From Brugia malayi (Eukaryota; Nematoda; Chromadorea; Rhabditida; Onchocercidae), in the NCBI RefSeq assembly GCF_000002995.4, contig NW_025062478.1, forward strand, positions 9,214,001 to 9,278,000: a stretch of DNA of 64,000 nt. Reading direction: 5' to 3'. Every line of letters starts with the position of its first letter. The stretch's first letter is position 1. A program made the translations under genes and the position numbers. This document shows positions 38,175 to 51,200 of the stretch, piece after piece. The notes below the pieces were generated by a model. That model did no database searches. It was not told the DNA's origin and saw nothing but the letters and a program-made list of their open reading frames with translations.

Positions 38175-41100
38175 ATGCAACAGTTGATGCACTTATGCGC
38201 TATACGATGGCTTCTTGATGGCTCAGTTCGATTCGTCAGACTGTCACCAAAATGTTATGTTAAACGGAAACGGAGAAAATTTATCGATCCTATTGTGGTC
38301 GGGAAAACACCTAGTAAGAAGAAGGTTGCCGAAATTTATGAAGATATGAAAGTGGGGTAAGTTATCGTATGAATACATACATATTATTCGTAAGCTAATA
38401 ATGGCATTATTATATTGAAGTACTAAGAGAGAATTTTATTATGTATGTGACAGTAATAAGAGGTAAGCTTAGCCTTTGGAGAAGTTATTTATGATATACC
38501 ATCGTTCAATAATTTAGGTTCAGTTATTCCTAATTCACAAGAATTTCACTTTATTCTTTTTTTTTTTTTCGAATCAGAAGATGTCAAATTAGATGCGTTT
38601 TCAGAGAACTGGCCAAAGTGTTGGGAAGTTCTGACGAAGAAATTTTCCAAGTGCTCAAAAATATAAATAATTCACCCAGAATCAACAACGAAAGTAACTT
38701 ACATATGCTTTAATCACACTTCCAAAAAAAAAGTGTAATTCCTTCCAAAAATCTTACTTCAGTTTCCCTTGTTATAAGTATTTGTCTCGAATTGATGTTG
38801 TTCGAGTCATATTTCTTGTTTTCAGAGCTGGATATGTCTACTATCACTACCGTAGTTGGGGCTTTTGGTCTTAAACCAAAGCTGATACCACATCCTCGAA
38901 GTATCGTCAGTGAACATTTTGAATTGGATGCATTTCCACAGTCAGTTTTACCTTCATTTAAGAGAACTGCTCGATATTCTGTTCTTATAAATCAAATTTT
39001 CAGATGACCTGATGGAATTAATTGTAACATGTACTTATATTCTTAAGATCATTCCAGTTGTGCTTTTCTCATATTCTTCCACACTCCTTAACTCATTTTC
39101 TAGTGTTGAAGTGTAAACTTTACTGGTTTTTTCTTCTAGACCGCCACCTCCGGAAAATGAATTGAGAAGACGTGCGCCTATAATTACTATCATGGGACAT
39201 GTTGATCATGGAAAAACAACGCTTCTTGACTGTCTAAGACATTCTCAAATTGTGGAAAGCGAATATGGTGGCATAACACAACATATCGGCGCTTTTACGC
39301 GTGTGAAAATTTGTTTTTTTTTTTTAAATCTTAATATCGTTGCCTATGCATGGTACTAATGCCAATAATCAAACTCATTCTATCCATCTTTGATTAGTTT
39401 TTTCTTATATATTAGTAATATACATGTCGCAAGAAATTCCATTTCTATGTATGATAACCTGCAAGTTTCGTATTTTCTTTACATTGCAGTAAAAGAGAAA
39501 GATTGTGAGATTACATTTCTGGACACACCTGGACATGCGGCATTCGCTAAGATGCGGGAACGTGGAGCACATTCAACTGATATAGTGGTTTTAGTAGTAG
39601 CTGCGGATGATGGAGTAAACGAGCAAACAGTACAGTCCATAAAGTAGGCTCTTTTGGTTTGAATTTTCTGACTTTCACAAAGCAAAAATTTTCAATATAG
39701 TTAAAGATACAGTTAATTTATGCAGTGAAGCTGCTTCTTATATACTTCATTTGCATTGCCATTCAAATGCTTTGAAATACTTTATCAATTAAAGATTTAA
39801 AACTAACCATAATAGTATAATGTTTTATTTAAATTTGTAGAATTTTATTTCTTTCAGTTATGCAAAGACAGCAAACGTACCTATTGTTGTTGCCATTAAT
39901 AAAATTGACAAGGCTAATGCTAACCCTGTAAGTAATTTTAGAATTCATAGCATTTTTTTTCGATTGATCTGAAGACGAGATTATGTTCAGATTAAATTTC
40001 ATTTATTCAAATTTCCAGATCAAAGCTAAACAGTCGCTTGTGGAACACGGAATTTTGGTTGATGACCTTGGTGGTGATGTTTTATGTGTTGAAATTTCAG
40101 CTCTAAAAGGTGAAAATGTGGATGAACTGAAGGTTATTGCTTTTCTTACACCACTTGTTTATTTCAGTGCTTGTTTCATTGATAACCATTGCAATATTAG
40201 AAGATTATCAAGAAGGAATTTCAATGATGAGAATCAAAAATTATTCAGGAAGCAATACTACTGCAAGCTGAAGACATGAATTTGCGTTCAACTTGGAGTG
40301 GATTAGTGGAAGGAATTGTGATTGAATCGAAAATCCAGAGTGGTATGTTTTTACTTACCCAGAAAGTATACTATTCGATTCTGATGATGGAACATGCTAC
40401 TCTTATAGTTATTTGAAGTTAAACGATTTAGTGATGAATAGATTTAGGTTGATGATTGAGAATGATTGTGCATGTGGTCATTATTTAAAGTTCGGATAGC
40501 CTTTATAATATCTGACTAGAATAGCACTGGAAGTTATATTAAACTAAGTAGTTAATAATATTTAGTTAGAAATCAATTCAACATTTGAGAAGTATAATGA
40601 CGGTATGAATTTTTACTTTATTTCTAATACATATTTAATTTTCATCGTGTCTTCATTTTTTCTTCTCTATAATTTAGGTATTGGCAAAGTTTGTACAATG
40701 ATTGTTCAACGTGGTACTCTCGTGAAAGGCGCAGCACTCGTAGCTGGAACATGTTGGGCTAGGGTTTGTCATCAATTTTGTTGCACAGAAAGAAGTGCTA
40801 TGCAGACTATTTGCTCTTCCTATCTCCTATTTTTTTTCCTATTTTGCCAAACTTACTTTCGTACCATGACTACCAAACCAATCGTGATATAATAATTCCC
40901 TAAACTGTTTACTATTTGGAATTAAAATTATTATAGGTTCGTTCAATGCATGATGAATTTGGTCACGACTTAGTGAAGGCTATCCCAAGTACCCCAGTAG
41001 TTGTCTCTGGCTGGCGAGAAAATTTGCCTACTCCAGGAGAACGAGTTCTGCAACTGGAAAATGAATCAAGGGCTCAGGAAGTCGTTCGTTATAGACTGAA

Positions 41101-42931
41101 AAAAGAAATGAATAAAAAAGCAGAAGAAGATTGGGTGAGTCATCCCATACAACTCGTCTAGCTATTTCTGATATAGTTGTGAACTAACAAAAATTCATCA
41201 GGACAGCTAATTAGTTATCCTGATTTGTTTCTTCTCGTATTCCTCTTGATTTCAAAATTCCATTTCAGAAAACAGCTGAACAGCGAAATGAGAAAGAAAG
41301 AAAGGAATATTTAGAAAATCGCCGTAAGTTATTAGATGCTGGTTTACGTGCTGGTTCCACATTGCGCTTGATCGTCCATAAAGTAGGTTAATCATTATGA
41401 TTTATCGAAAGTCAAATTTATAATAATTTGATGACGAAAGTTCTCATACAGTTATCAAATCTTTAGAAAATGAAATATATAAAGGAGTTTGTTCAGGAGC
41501 AGAAATATCAAAAAGATGTTGGAAATCAAAAACCATACGTAAGGTTGATGCTAAACACTGATGTTGATGGAACTCTAGAAGCTATCCTAAATGTCTTTGA
41601 CACCTACAAGTCGGAGGAAGTTGAGCTAGATCTTGTGAAATTTGATGTTGGACCTCCGAGTGAGAGTGATGTCAAGTTAGCAAAAGATCTTGGAAGTATA
41701 TGTTTCACTGTATTCAGATTCATATCCAGTAAAATGACACTAAAAATTTTCATGTTAGCTAAATAAGTGAACTTACATTCGTAGAGGCAAACTGTGTTTA
41801 ATGGTTCTCAATATTGACTGAAAAAAGTACTATTTCGTTTAAATAATTTTTTATTCATGAGTAAATTTGAAGTAAAACTGAAGGAAGGAGTATGAATGTC
41901 AAATTTGAATGTAAGCAACACGTTAAAGTAGTCAATGGACAATGGCTTTACGATGGGCATCTTGTGTAGCGTTGATTTTTGCCATAATAGGATATTGCGT
42001 TGCATTTAATGATTATACTGTCATAATAATCTTGGAAATTCATTGGGTTTTTTTGAATACACTTTATAAATATTAGATATTTGATATACTAATTGAATTT
42101 GCTTTGCAGTTCTGCTTTACTGTTTCAATGTTCAAGTGCCACTTGGAGTGAAGCGTACTGCTGAACAATTGGGTGTGGAAATCAGTTGCTTTAATGTTAT
42201 TTATCGTTTGGTAGAAGATTTAAAAAGTCGTTTATCGAATTGTCTTCCGGAAGAAGTAACAATGGAACAAGTTGGCGAAGGACATGTGATAAAAAGTTTC
42301 TCGGTGATTGTTGAGCGAAAAAAGCAGTCGATTGGCGGAATTCTGGTAGACTGGGGTACTATCAACAAGTAAGTTTCTTTCGGATTTTATATTAAGCCAT
42401 GAAATCGTAACTTTATTTTATTTTTCCCTTTAAAGCGTTCAAGAATACCTATGTTGATCTTGTGATTTGTTGGTTCAGATGTAATTATTTGGATCAAGTG
42501 TTCAAACTAGCAGTCAAAATCTCAAATTCATAGACTTGCAGATCGGATTTGCTGCGGGTGCTGAGAGACACGACTGTCATCTTTGAGGGTTCTATACGTT
42601 CGATGCGTGTTGGAACACAGGTAACTTTCCTTCGTTGTAGAATTGAATTGGAGTAACCAAACTGTTTGTGAACAGGACAAAATCGACGTCTTTCCATTAA
42701 TTTACTGAATATCCACAATCTGATAGAATCATGTTTAAACAAAATATGATTTAGGCTACAGTTTTCTCTAAATCAAATGCATTTAAGGTAGTAAGTTCGG
42801 CAAGCAAAAACGAAGAGGTAGGCGTTGCTGTATCGAATGACAAGATCGTTTTCAAAGAGGACGACATTGTTGAAACATATCGAGAGAAGAAAGTGAAAAG
42901 GCAGATTAGTTGGGACCCTCCGGGTTTTTAG
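38175..42931 (+). CDS. MTIF2: Mitochondrial translation initiation factor IF-2
   Basis: Fifteen exons join in phase: 38175-38356, 38605-38693, 38826-38940, 39140-39300, 39490-39643, 39858-39927, 40019-40132, 40249-40342, 40678-40763, 40937-41134, 41269-41382, 41467-41695, 42110-42368, 42542-42620 and 42788-42931. They give 695 residues, near the human length. The N-terminus is Arg-rich with few acids ([20 protein letters not shown]), as in a mitochondrial presequence. The GTPase motifs are G1 GHVDHGKTT (148-156), G2 [11 protein letters not shown]3 DTPGH (194-198), G4 NKID (248-251) and the SAL loop. The IF2 tail follows ([19 protein letters not shown]). The protein places fMet-tRNA on the mitochondrial ribosomal small subunit. 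The last intron has two in-frame acceptors (exon start 42755 or 42788); the later gives the better length match to the family. AATAAA lies near 43029. Confidence 0.95.
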
Positions 42932-44363
42932 TTTTATTATGAAAACATGTGTCTATTTTTATTGAAGGAATATTAGTGATTGGTTTTGCGATGTGATGTT
43001 GATATGGGATCTTTTGTAAAAAATATAAATAAAGTATTGAGATCCTTGGATTTTTGTTCAAATGCTGTTCTGCTGGGCGAATGAACTGTAAATTTCTTTA
43101 TTGGAAAGATCAGTTGTAATAGACTACAAAACATAAAACAAAAAATTTACACACTTCGAAAGAGAACTTTATGTTATTGGAAAGTATGAAATATAGAAAA
43201 AGTGCTTAAAATGATTTGATATACTAAACCCTGTCGAAAATGATTCCAGGGATCGTCAATTGAGAAACTAAGTTGCGATAGTAAAGTTCTGTGCTCTTAA
43301 TTGTCCAGAAGATTCACGAAGCTTATCCATAACTCATGTAATAATTGCTTTCTTTTTACATTTTCCTTACTGCTTCTGTACGGATATATACATCTCTTTT
43401 ACTAATATATCGCCTTGAAGACCAACTTGGATTCATAAAATACATGAAATTATGCACTGTAGAGAGAACTTAATTACAGATAGAGTATTAGTACACATGA
43501 AGGCCATATAGACACTGCAAAACAATGAGAAATAATCAGGCACTAGTATGGCCATGAATTAATGGCATATTCACCTGGAGAGTGATACTGAAAAATCTCC
43601 AATTTCTAACTTTAAACTCCTCAGGTCTTAATGTGTGAAACTGAGTAGACAGGTACGCTCCAGAAGTTTGCCATTACTGAATTCAAGGTAGGTAGTTAAG
43701 AACATTAAAAGATTAACCTAACAAGTAAATAAGTAAATAAAGTTTGGATATCAATTAAGATGAAAATCATATTGCGATCATAAAAGTAATCTCCTTCCCA
43801 ACTGCCCAAACAAATACTGTCGGAACAAATCATTAACATGAAGACATGTAATTTCTGCATCGTTGAATATCGCACAACAACAATCAATTTGTTGAAAGTC
43901 GTATACACAATAAAAAATGAAAGTCATTTAAATTAAATTAGAAAATATAAATTTAAATCAAAAGCTTTACGAGCAGTAATAAGGCACGAAAAGCTGATCA
44001 CTATGAAATCATAGGTTGCATCACAATTTCTCGGAAGATGTAAATAATATAAGCATTAAAAACAACATAGCATTCATAACAAAAAAGAAATTTAAACAAA
44101 TTATAACTTAATGGGTTTCTCTCAAGCACTTCGAATTAACTAAAGAGAAAATCAAGTAACTCTAATTCACGACAAAGAAAATGGAATGATGAAGAGTATC
44201 GGCGCTTTGATTAAAGAATATTTTAGCAGTGAGATCTCTTGGCCCCTTTGCAAATTTGGTATTCTAAACAGCAGTAGTCAAATTTTGAAAAAAAAAAAAA
44301 AAATCCAGGAAATTATAAAAGCTCCAGAAACATTCGTCGTGATTACTGCTTTGCACCTGCTTA
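42932..44363. other. Short intergenic region between convergent genes
   Basis: This holds the 3' flanks of MTIF2 and the WDR62-like gene. No other coding exon is supported. Confidence 0.6.
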
Positions 44364-45256
44364 TTAATTCTGTTTTGCCATGTTTTGTTGCAGCAGAGCA
44401 AGCAACTGTTGTCCATGCCGCTGGAAAAATTCCGCTGGATCTATGTTACTGGTAATGTTATGGAAATTAGCATTACCATCACTAGTGCTAGAAAGTTGCT
44501 GAACTGGGACACTGCAATAACAAGCCATAAGAATTAATGATAAAACAAATGAATGTATCGCAAATAATTCTGCAAGAAAAATAATAATATCCGTTTATTC
44601 GCAGCATCTAAAGAAGACATTAATTCAATGTCTGTTGGACCTCTCTATTACCACATTTTTTATTACTTATATCCATATCAAGTTATAGAAAAGAAAAAAT
44701 GAAAGCAAAGAGATACCATTGCCGTTGACCAGGAAGACTATTTGGGCTTTCGCTGTGTCGTCCATCTGGATCATAACGGTCATCATTGCATTCCATCCGT
44801 TTAAGGCTTGTTCGCATTGCTTGATTCAATAAGCGTAGCATTGTCTCGCGATCATCCGCTGGTAATTCTTGCGAAGTTTCTAGCTATAAAATAAAGATTG
44901 AACTTTAGTGGAGCAAATTTTAAAAGAATTAAAACACATAATTCTTTAACCACTAAACAAAAATCAAAAGAATGAGGCAGTCCATAGTTTAAACTACGAA
45001 TAAGTTAAACATAAAGATAATTTAACATATTCCAAATTGAAACGATAATAGAAGATTGCGACATTGTTAGCTTTTCAGATAAATACATTGAATCAATCTA
45101 TTTTCAGTAATGTTAACTCCTAATTTTAGTTGGTCATCTAAATCAAAATTCGTCATCAATGACAAAAACATATACTTACTAGTTGACGTGCTTGCAAAAC
45201 TTTATCCAAACCCGTATTGAACTGCTCTAAACATTCCGCTATATGTTTTGCCATTT
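44364..45256 (-). other. C-terminal helical tail shared by both WDR62 isoforms
   Basis: Exons 45256-45180, 44883-44717 and 44511-44364 encode MAKHIAECLEQFNTGLDKVL, then ADDRETMLRLLNQAMRTSLK, a polar linker, and FFQRHGQQLLALLQQNMAKQN before the stop. The amphipathic spacing fits the C-terminal helix region that mediates dimerisation in MAPKBP1/WDR62; the dimer role here is inferred. Confidence 0.75.
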
Positions 45257-48200
45257 CTGAAGTAAAAAACGTTCAAATAAGTGAGAATATAAAACAAAAC
45301 AGATACACACAAAAAAAAAAAAAAAATATAATCATTAAAACTGTCCATTATTAGAATCACCTAGAATCACTAGGTGAGCTATGCCGAAACAGACAGTCCC
45401 CTTATTAGATAAATTTCAATTAAAATTAGACAAACAATAATAAAAGCAAACTTGAGCAAAACGAAAAAAACTAGGAAACATGTAAATTTATTCTTATTAT
45501 AACTTATAATTAAATATTATAACTTATATATTATAACTTATAAGCTCTTATATTTGGTACCGGTTCCTGTACTTTCAAAAAATGACCTTGAACAAGTGAA
45601 CTAGATTGTAATAAGAATTAAATTACCATCTACCAATTGCTGCTGCGTTCCTGAATATATCATAGATGGGTAATAATAGCACTGATTTTTATTAATAATA
45701 TTGGTCATATTGCTGCTATTGTTGGCTGTAGAAGTGAAAAAAAAGGACATATTCCTAGTGTCACCTGAATGGTGTCCTCGATGATAATTCATCGATTTTA
45801 ACGGTTTGTTAACTAATAAATAACATTGACGACTAATGTCACTAACAAAGCCAACATTTTCTGAAAACCGGTTCCTGTCGATTTTTGAGACAGAATTAGA
45901 TTTTTTTTTGTTATTCAAGTGATGGTAATAATAACGTTGTAGAAATTGGCCAGCCAGTTTTCCATAATCATTATTATTAGACTCATTAGTTCTACCATTG
46001 TTCTTGACGACATCTACTTCATCGCTGTCAACATCATCAATGTAATTGTTACTATCATTTCTGTTATCAACAGGGCAACTATAGCGCACTGTCAAATCAG
46101 TACTGAAATCACTTTTATTACAGTTGATGCCATCATTAGCGGAACTTCTATACTGCCAAATGATCTGCTTGCTACTAACAGTCTTGTCATCACTATCAGT
46201 ACAAATACCAATATCATTGCTGATATCAACACTACGACTATTATTGTTTTTGACACATGATTCCGTAACTGTGTTAGTAATATCTTTAACAGGTGATTCT
46301 ACGGCAGTGTCAGCAATAACGGTCGTACTTCGATGTCTGCGAAGAAAATAATCAGATACAGATTCATAATGACGCTGCAGCAACTTCTCCCCACGTCCTT
46401 TTCTGCATGAGCCATATGAATCCCATGACGTATCCATTCTTGTAACATTACGTATCGATTCAAATGTTGTTCTTAATAGAGGTCGCGGTCGCACATCTAT
46501 ATCAAAATCTGGTATTGACAGATAAACTGGATCCATCCTCTGTATCTGATGGAAAACATTTAGTTTATTATTATTAAAATGGGATTTCGCAGATACTGAT
46601 TTTGGTTCTACTGATAAATAATGATGTTGTTTATTGAGATCAGGTACAGAATGAGAATAATGATGCTTCTGCCATTGGCGTTGACTCTCTGAAGTATATC
46701 TTCGTCCCCTTCCCTCAAATTTTGCCAACTGTAGCCACGGGAAAATATTGCGGGTCGGTAAAGAAGAACAGATGTTGTAGCAATCGCTACTGCTATCAAT
46801 TATTTCAGGTGGACTGTCCGTAAACGTAACACTACGTCGTTTCATGCTGAATGAAATACTAATACTTGGAAATACTCAAAAGTTACTCGTTATCCGTAAT
46901 CGAGAATATAATATTATCAATAATAGTAGCAACAACAGTCACAGTAATAACAGCAGTAAGGAAGGAAGTAATGCAAGGTTATCAGTTACTGATGCTTCAT
47001 TATGATAGTAGTAGATGACAAATGACCATCGACTATCCGCAAAGAAGAGGGCAAATTCATAACTTTAAACCTTCTAAATGAACTTCGTCTGGTGAACGTC
47101 CTAATCGCACTCAAAGGTCATCACAATACTACACTGATATCAATAAAATATTTGTGATCATACCATCAAATGGATTACGACAACTATCAAATACATAGAG
47201 AGAAGTAGATTGATATACAAATTCTGTGTCGTCTAACCTTAACCACAATAATCGGCTTTTAAGATTTGAATCTAGGAATTAGAAAAGAATAAAACGAAAC
47301 GAATTATGATTGAACTCAGAACAATTCTGTAGAAATATTACTATTGCTATAAAAATGTGAAATTCAATACCAGTACTATAAAAATAAATTTTAGTTTGAA
47401 ATTCTAAAATCGAAATCCTTGAAAGAAGTTGAAATCTAGTGGTCTTATAGACTGAAACACACAACAATACCCACACACCAAGATCCACCAATTTCGCATA
47501 TAAGATACATGACAGAAAGCAAATTATAGACTTAGGATTCTCAAAACACAATAAAAACCTAGGTTTCTAGAAACAGAACGCTAAACCGTTAGTGATCGGA
47601 TTATAATAAACCAGTAAGAAATTCGAGCAAAAATTTTAGCTAGAACAAGGAATTCAAGCAAATAACTAGAAGAAAAAAAAAAAGAAAAGGAACTGAGAAC
47701 ACAAAATACGATCATCCACAGATTTTCTGAATAGTTAAACACGGAATTCAATTGGACAAATAAATTGAATGCTGCTTAGAGAAGCAAGGGAGACAATCAA
47801 ACGAGAGGTTTTGATGTAATAGCTGTCTACCACAAATTTCAAGTTTATAAAAACAATCCAATAACAGTACTATTACTGTTATACTTCTAATAATATTATC
47901 AGTACTACCGTCAAGGCCAGTCTCGCATACCTCAATTTCTTTATGTCCAATTCCTATATATTTCTTTTTGAAAACTTGCACTCATAAAATTAAAAATCTG
48001 TAGGTCGTTCTTCAAAAACGAGATATTGAATAGAGAAATGAAAGGAATAGTCGCGCTTATAAATATGCTGAATATTTTAAACAACCATGGTCAGATTAAA
48101 CAATGTTTTCTATTTTACGATAAGACCCTATTATTCATGTTGGAACAAATATTTTTGAATATTCTTCATATTTCAATTTCTATTAGAACACTAAAAGTTT

Positions 48201-51200
48201 TCAACGATATTGAGTATATCTCATTTTAAATATTGAGAACTCCTCCAATATATAATGTGTATTGGTAGCTATTTTTAAATCGGTCCAAATAACGAGAAAA
48301 AAATCTCACTGAATGTAACAATAATATTCCTTATTATTAGAAGCTTTAGAATGCCAATATTTACAAAATTAACTCAAGAAGTCTTCTGGTTCAGCATTTC
48401 TGAGTACTAAATTTATTTCTAGAGATAGTAATTAATGAAGGATCGTAATATAAATCAAAGAAATTAATCAAAAAGATTAATCACTATCCTTAAAATTCTA
48501 CATTTCATAAATTAGATTAAAAAATAGATCCTTTAGATAGAACACAAAATATTTTAACTACTTACGTTTTGATTGATGAGTTTTAGTAGCGAAATCCTGG
48601 AAAGCTACCACTTCACTCGATGGTATTGATTGCTGCGAATATTCTTCGCTACCCACATCTGGTGCCACTATGTCACTACTACAGTACATGAAGTATTAGG
48701 CAAAAAGTTGAGAACAGAAAAGATGTTTGTGACAAAAAATGAAAACCATATTTCTTGTTTAGTGAAGGCAGCATCTCTAAAATCAGCAGATGTGTGAGAA
48801 TATAAAAATTCAAATAAACATAAAAAATTAATAATACAAACTAAAACCTTGCAAGTTTTTGAGCCAAATAACTTGGAACTCGACGTTGCGTATTTGAAGA
48901 ACTGTGCCTTTGTAGCGGTTCGAAAATACGACGAGTTTGAAGGACGCTTTGTCTTGGCATAGTTTCAATACATGATATACTCCTGAGATAAAAAGATAAC
49001 TTGCTTTTTATTTAGATATTTTAAAAAGATTTGAAATGAAAATTATCCATAATTGAATTTGGATTTTCAAACCTGTTTGTGCCATTAATGGTGGTAAAAT
49101 ATCGCCGTGGAGTAAATTGTTGCCCGGAAGTTCCACCTGTCTGTAGCAGCGGTGACCCGTTAACTTCTGAACTATTACTATCACTTTCACCACTTGTCGT
49201 ATCTCGAGATATCCGACTTCGAGGCTGATATCTTTCAACCTAACAAAAAACAATGTTATGATTTGTTCTAGTGATTTGTTTGTTTTTATTCTTTGTCATC
49301 GGTTTATCTCTGTGTTTACCTCCACATCATATCAAAGATAAAGCTGTTTAGAAAGATATTAAATAAGGGAAAAATAACCAACTCGCTTCTGTACTGCTCC
49401 TTTACCCTTTTGATTACGTGTTGAAAGAGCTAACGGAAACAAATGCTCCGGTTCATTTTCTGTCTCAAGCAGAACATCACTTGCTTCACTAGCTTCAAAC
49501 TTCGAAAGATCCGGGTTACTATAAAGAAGCTTTGGATAGAATAAATCTCGAACTTCAGCCTAATTATAACTTTTAATACTAATCTTTAAAAAAACCTATC
49601 TTCTGCTGTCAGTAATTAAATTCATTGGCTAAAACAATTTCTGGTGAATGGAAAAACGACTCAAGCCTTTTAAACTTCTCAGTGAATAAAAAATTGTCCC
49701 AAATAATGCGTACACTAAGAATATATAAAAAGACTTAAAACTCAGCAATTTAATAATCAGAGAAAGAAATAAATTTCCAAAAACCTCGCTTTCTTTAGAT
49801 TCTCGATAGTTTTTGCCAAATTTCGTTCAGTTTTTGCACCCAAAGGTACTTCTGGTTGGCTCAAAAGATTGTTACCATTTAATGTATCGCTTCTTTCCGA
49901 AGTACTATATAAATTACCAACTGAACGAGCAATCAAACGATTTCGAATATTCAATCCCGGTGCACCACTAAAAATTACTCAAAAACTATGAACATTTCAA
50001 GAAAAAGTAAACCGGGGATCAATATATGCCAGCCATACTATAAATTAAAAGCAAGCTTAAATCTTATATCAAAAATGTTTCATGCTATGTGCGTTACACA
50101 AGTAAATTTTTTCTAAAAAATACTTAAAATATGACTACCAACAGTTGGATAGCTAAATTCTGGAATAAAAATTGTACTTCACTGCAAACGTCTTGTTGCA
50201 ATTTCAAACAAAACTAGAAAATCTGGATTTTTCATTTAAATTCTTTCGTAACCAGACCCTAGCTCACTAACAGGTGCTATAAATTCTATCATTCTAAGAA
50301 GTGGCAGAAAATTAACTTTTCAAGTTACGTTCAATTAATTCAACAATACTTGACATTCTGGACTCGTAAGTGACAAAACCATGTTTCCACGAAACCGATT
50401 AACCCTCTCACAAACACCAGAAAAAAAATATATGAAAAATGTTATGAAGTATCCTCTTTTACTAAAATCTGTTTTGTATATTCTATATATTCCATTATTA
50501 TATATTCTGTTATTAAACTATCGTTATGCTCCTTAAACGAATTTTATGCTGGAGTTATGGGAAAACAAATGGAATAAGATCACTAAATGAAATTAAATAA
50601 AAAAAGGAAGTTTGTCAATACGTGAACGATTCATTAATACGTAATTTGTGAACACTCTCAAAAAGTTTACTGAAAACAAACAAAAGAATAAAAAAGTCCT
50701 AATCTAATAACAACAACTTCACTTTATCACAAGAGATTCTTACACCTACGTTACAATGCGGTTGGTTCAAACATTTATTCTCATAAGCATTTGGGAAAGT
50801 AATTTAGAAATTACTTACGCAGGAGTGCTGTCAGCATTTAATCGTGATAGATATGATCTACCAGCATCGCTATTAGTATTAAGTAGTGGACCAAGCCCAG
50901 GTCGATTTCCACTAAGTGGTGCAGCGGCTGTTAGCCGAAGATTACCGAATGATTTTGAACGTGACATAATATTTGGATAAACTGCTGAGAAACTGTCATC
51001 ATTCAGAGGTCCAGCCAAATTCTCCTGCGACTTGCGTAACCTAAACAATAATTAATATCACATCAAATAGCCCAAGCATTCCATTAATTAACAACAAAAT
51101 AATTCGCTAAACCCACAATCACGATTAAAAATAGTACGTCTACGTAAAGAAAAGTAATGTACGAATACAATGCAGAGTTTGATCTCCACCCGGTACACCG

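Noticed and set aside
45946..46351. Plus-strand Ile-rich frames
   Set aside because: They are antisense shadows of the Asn/Asp-rich alternative exon on the minus strand.
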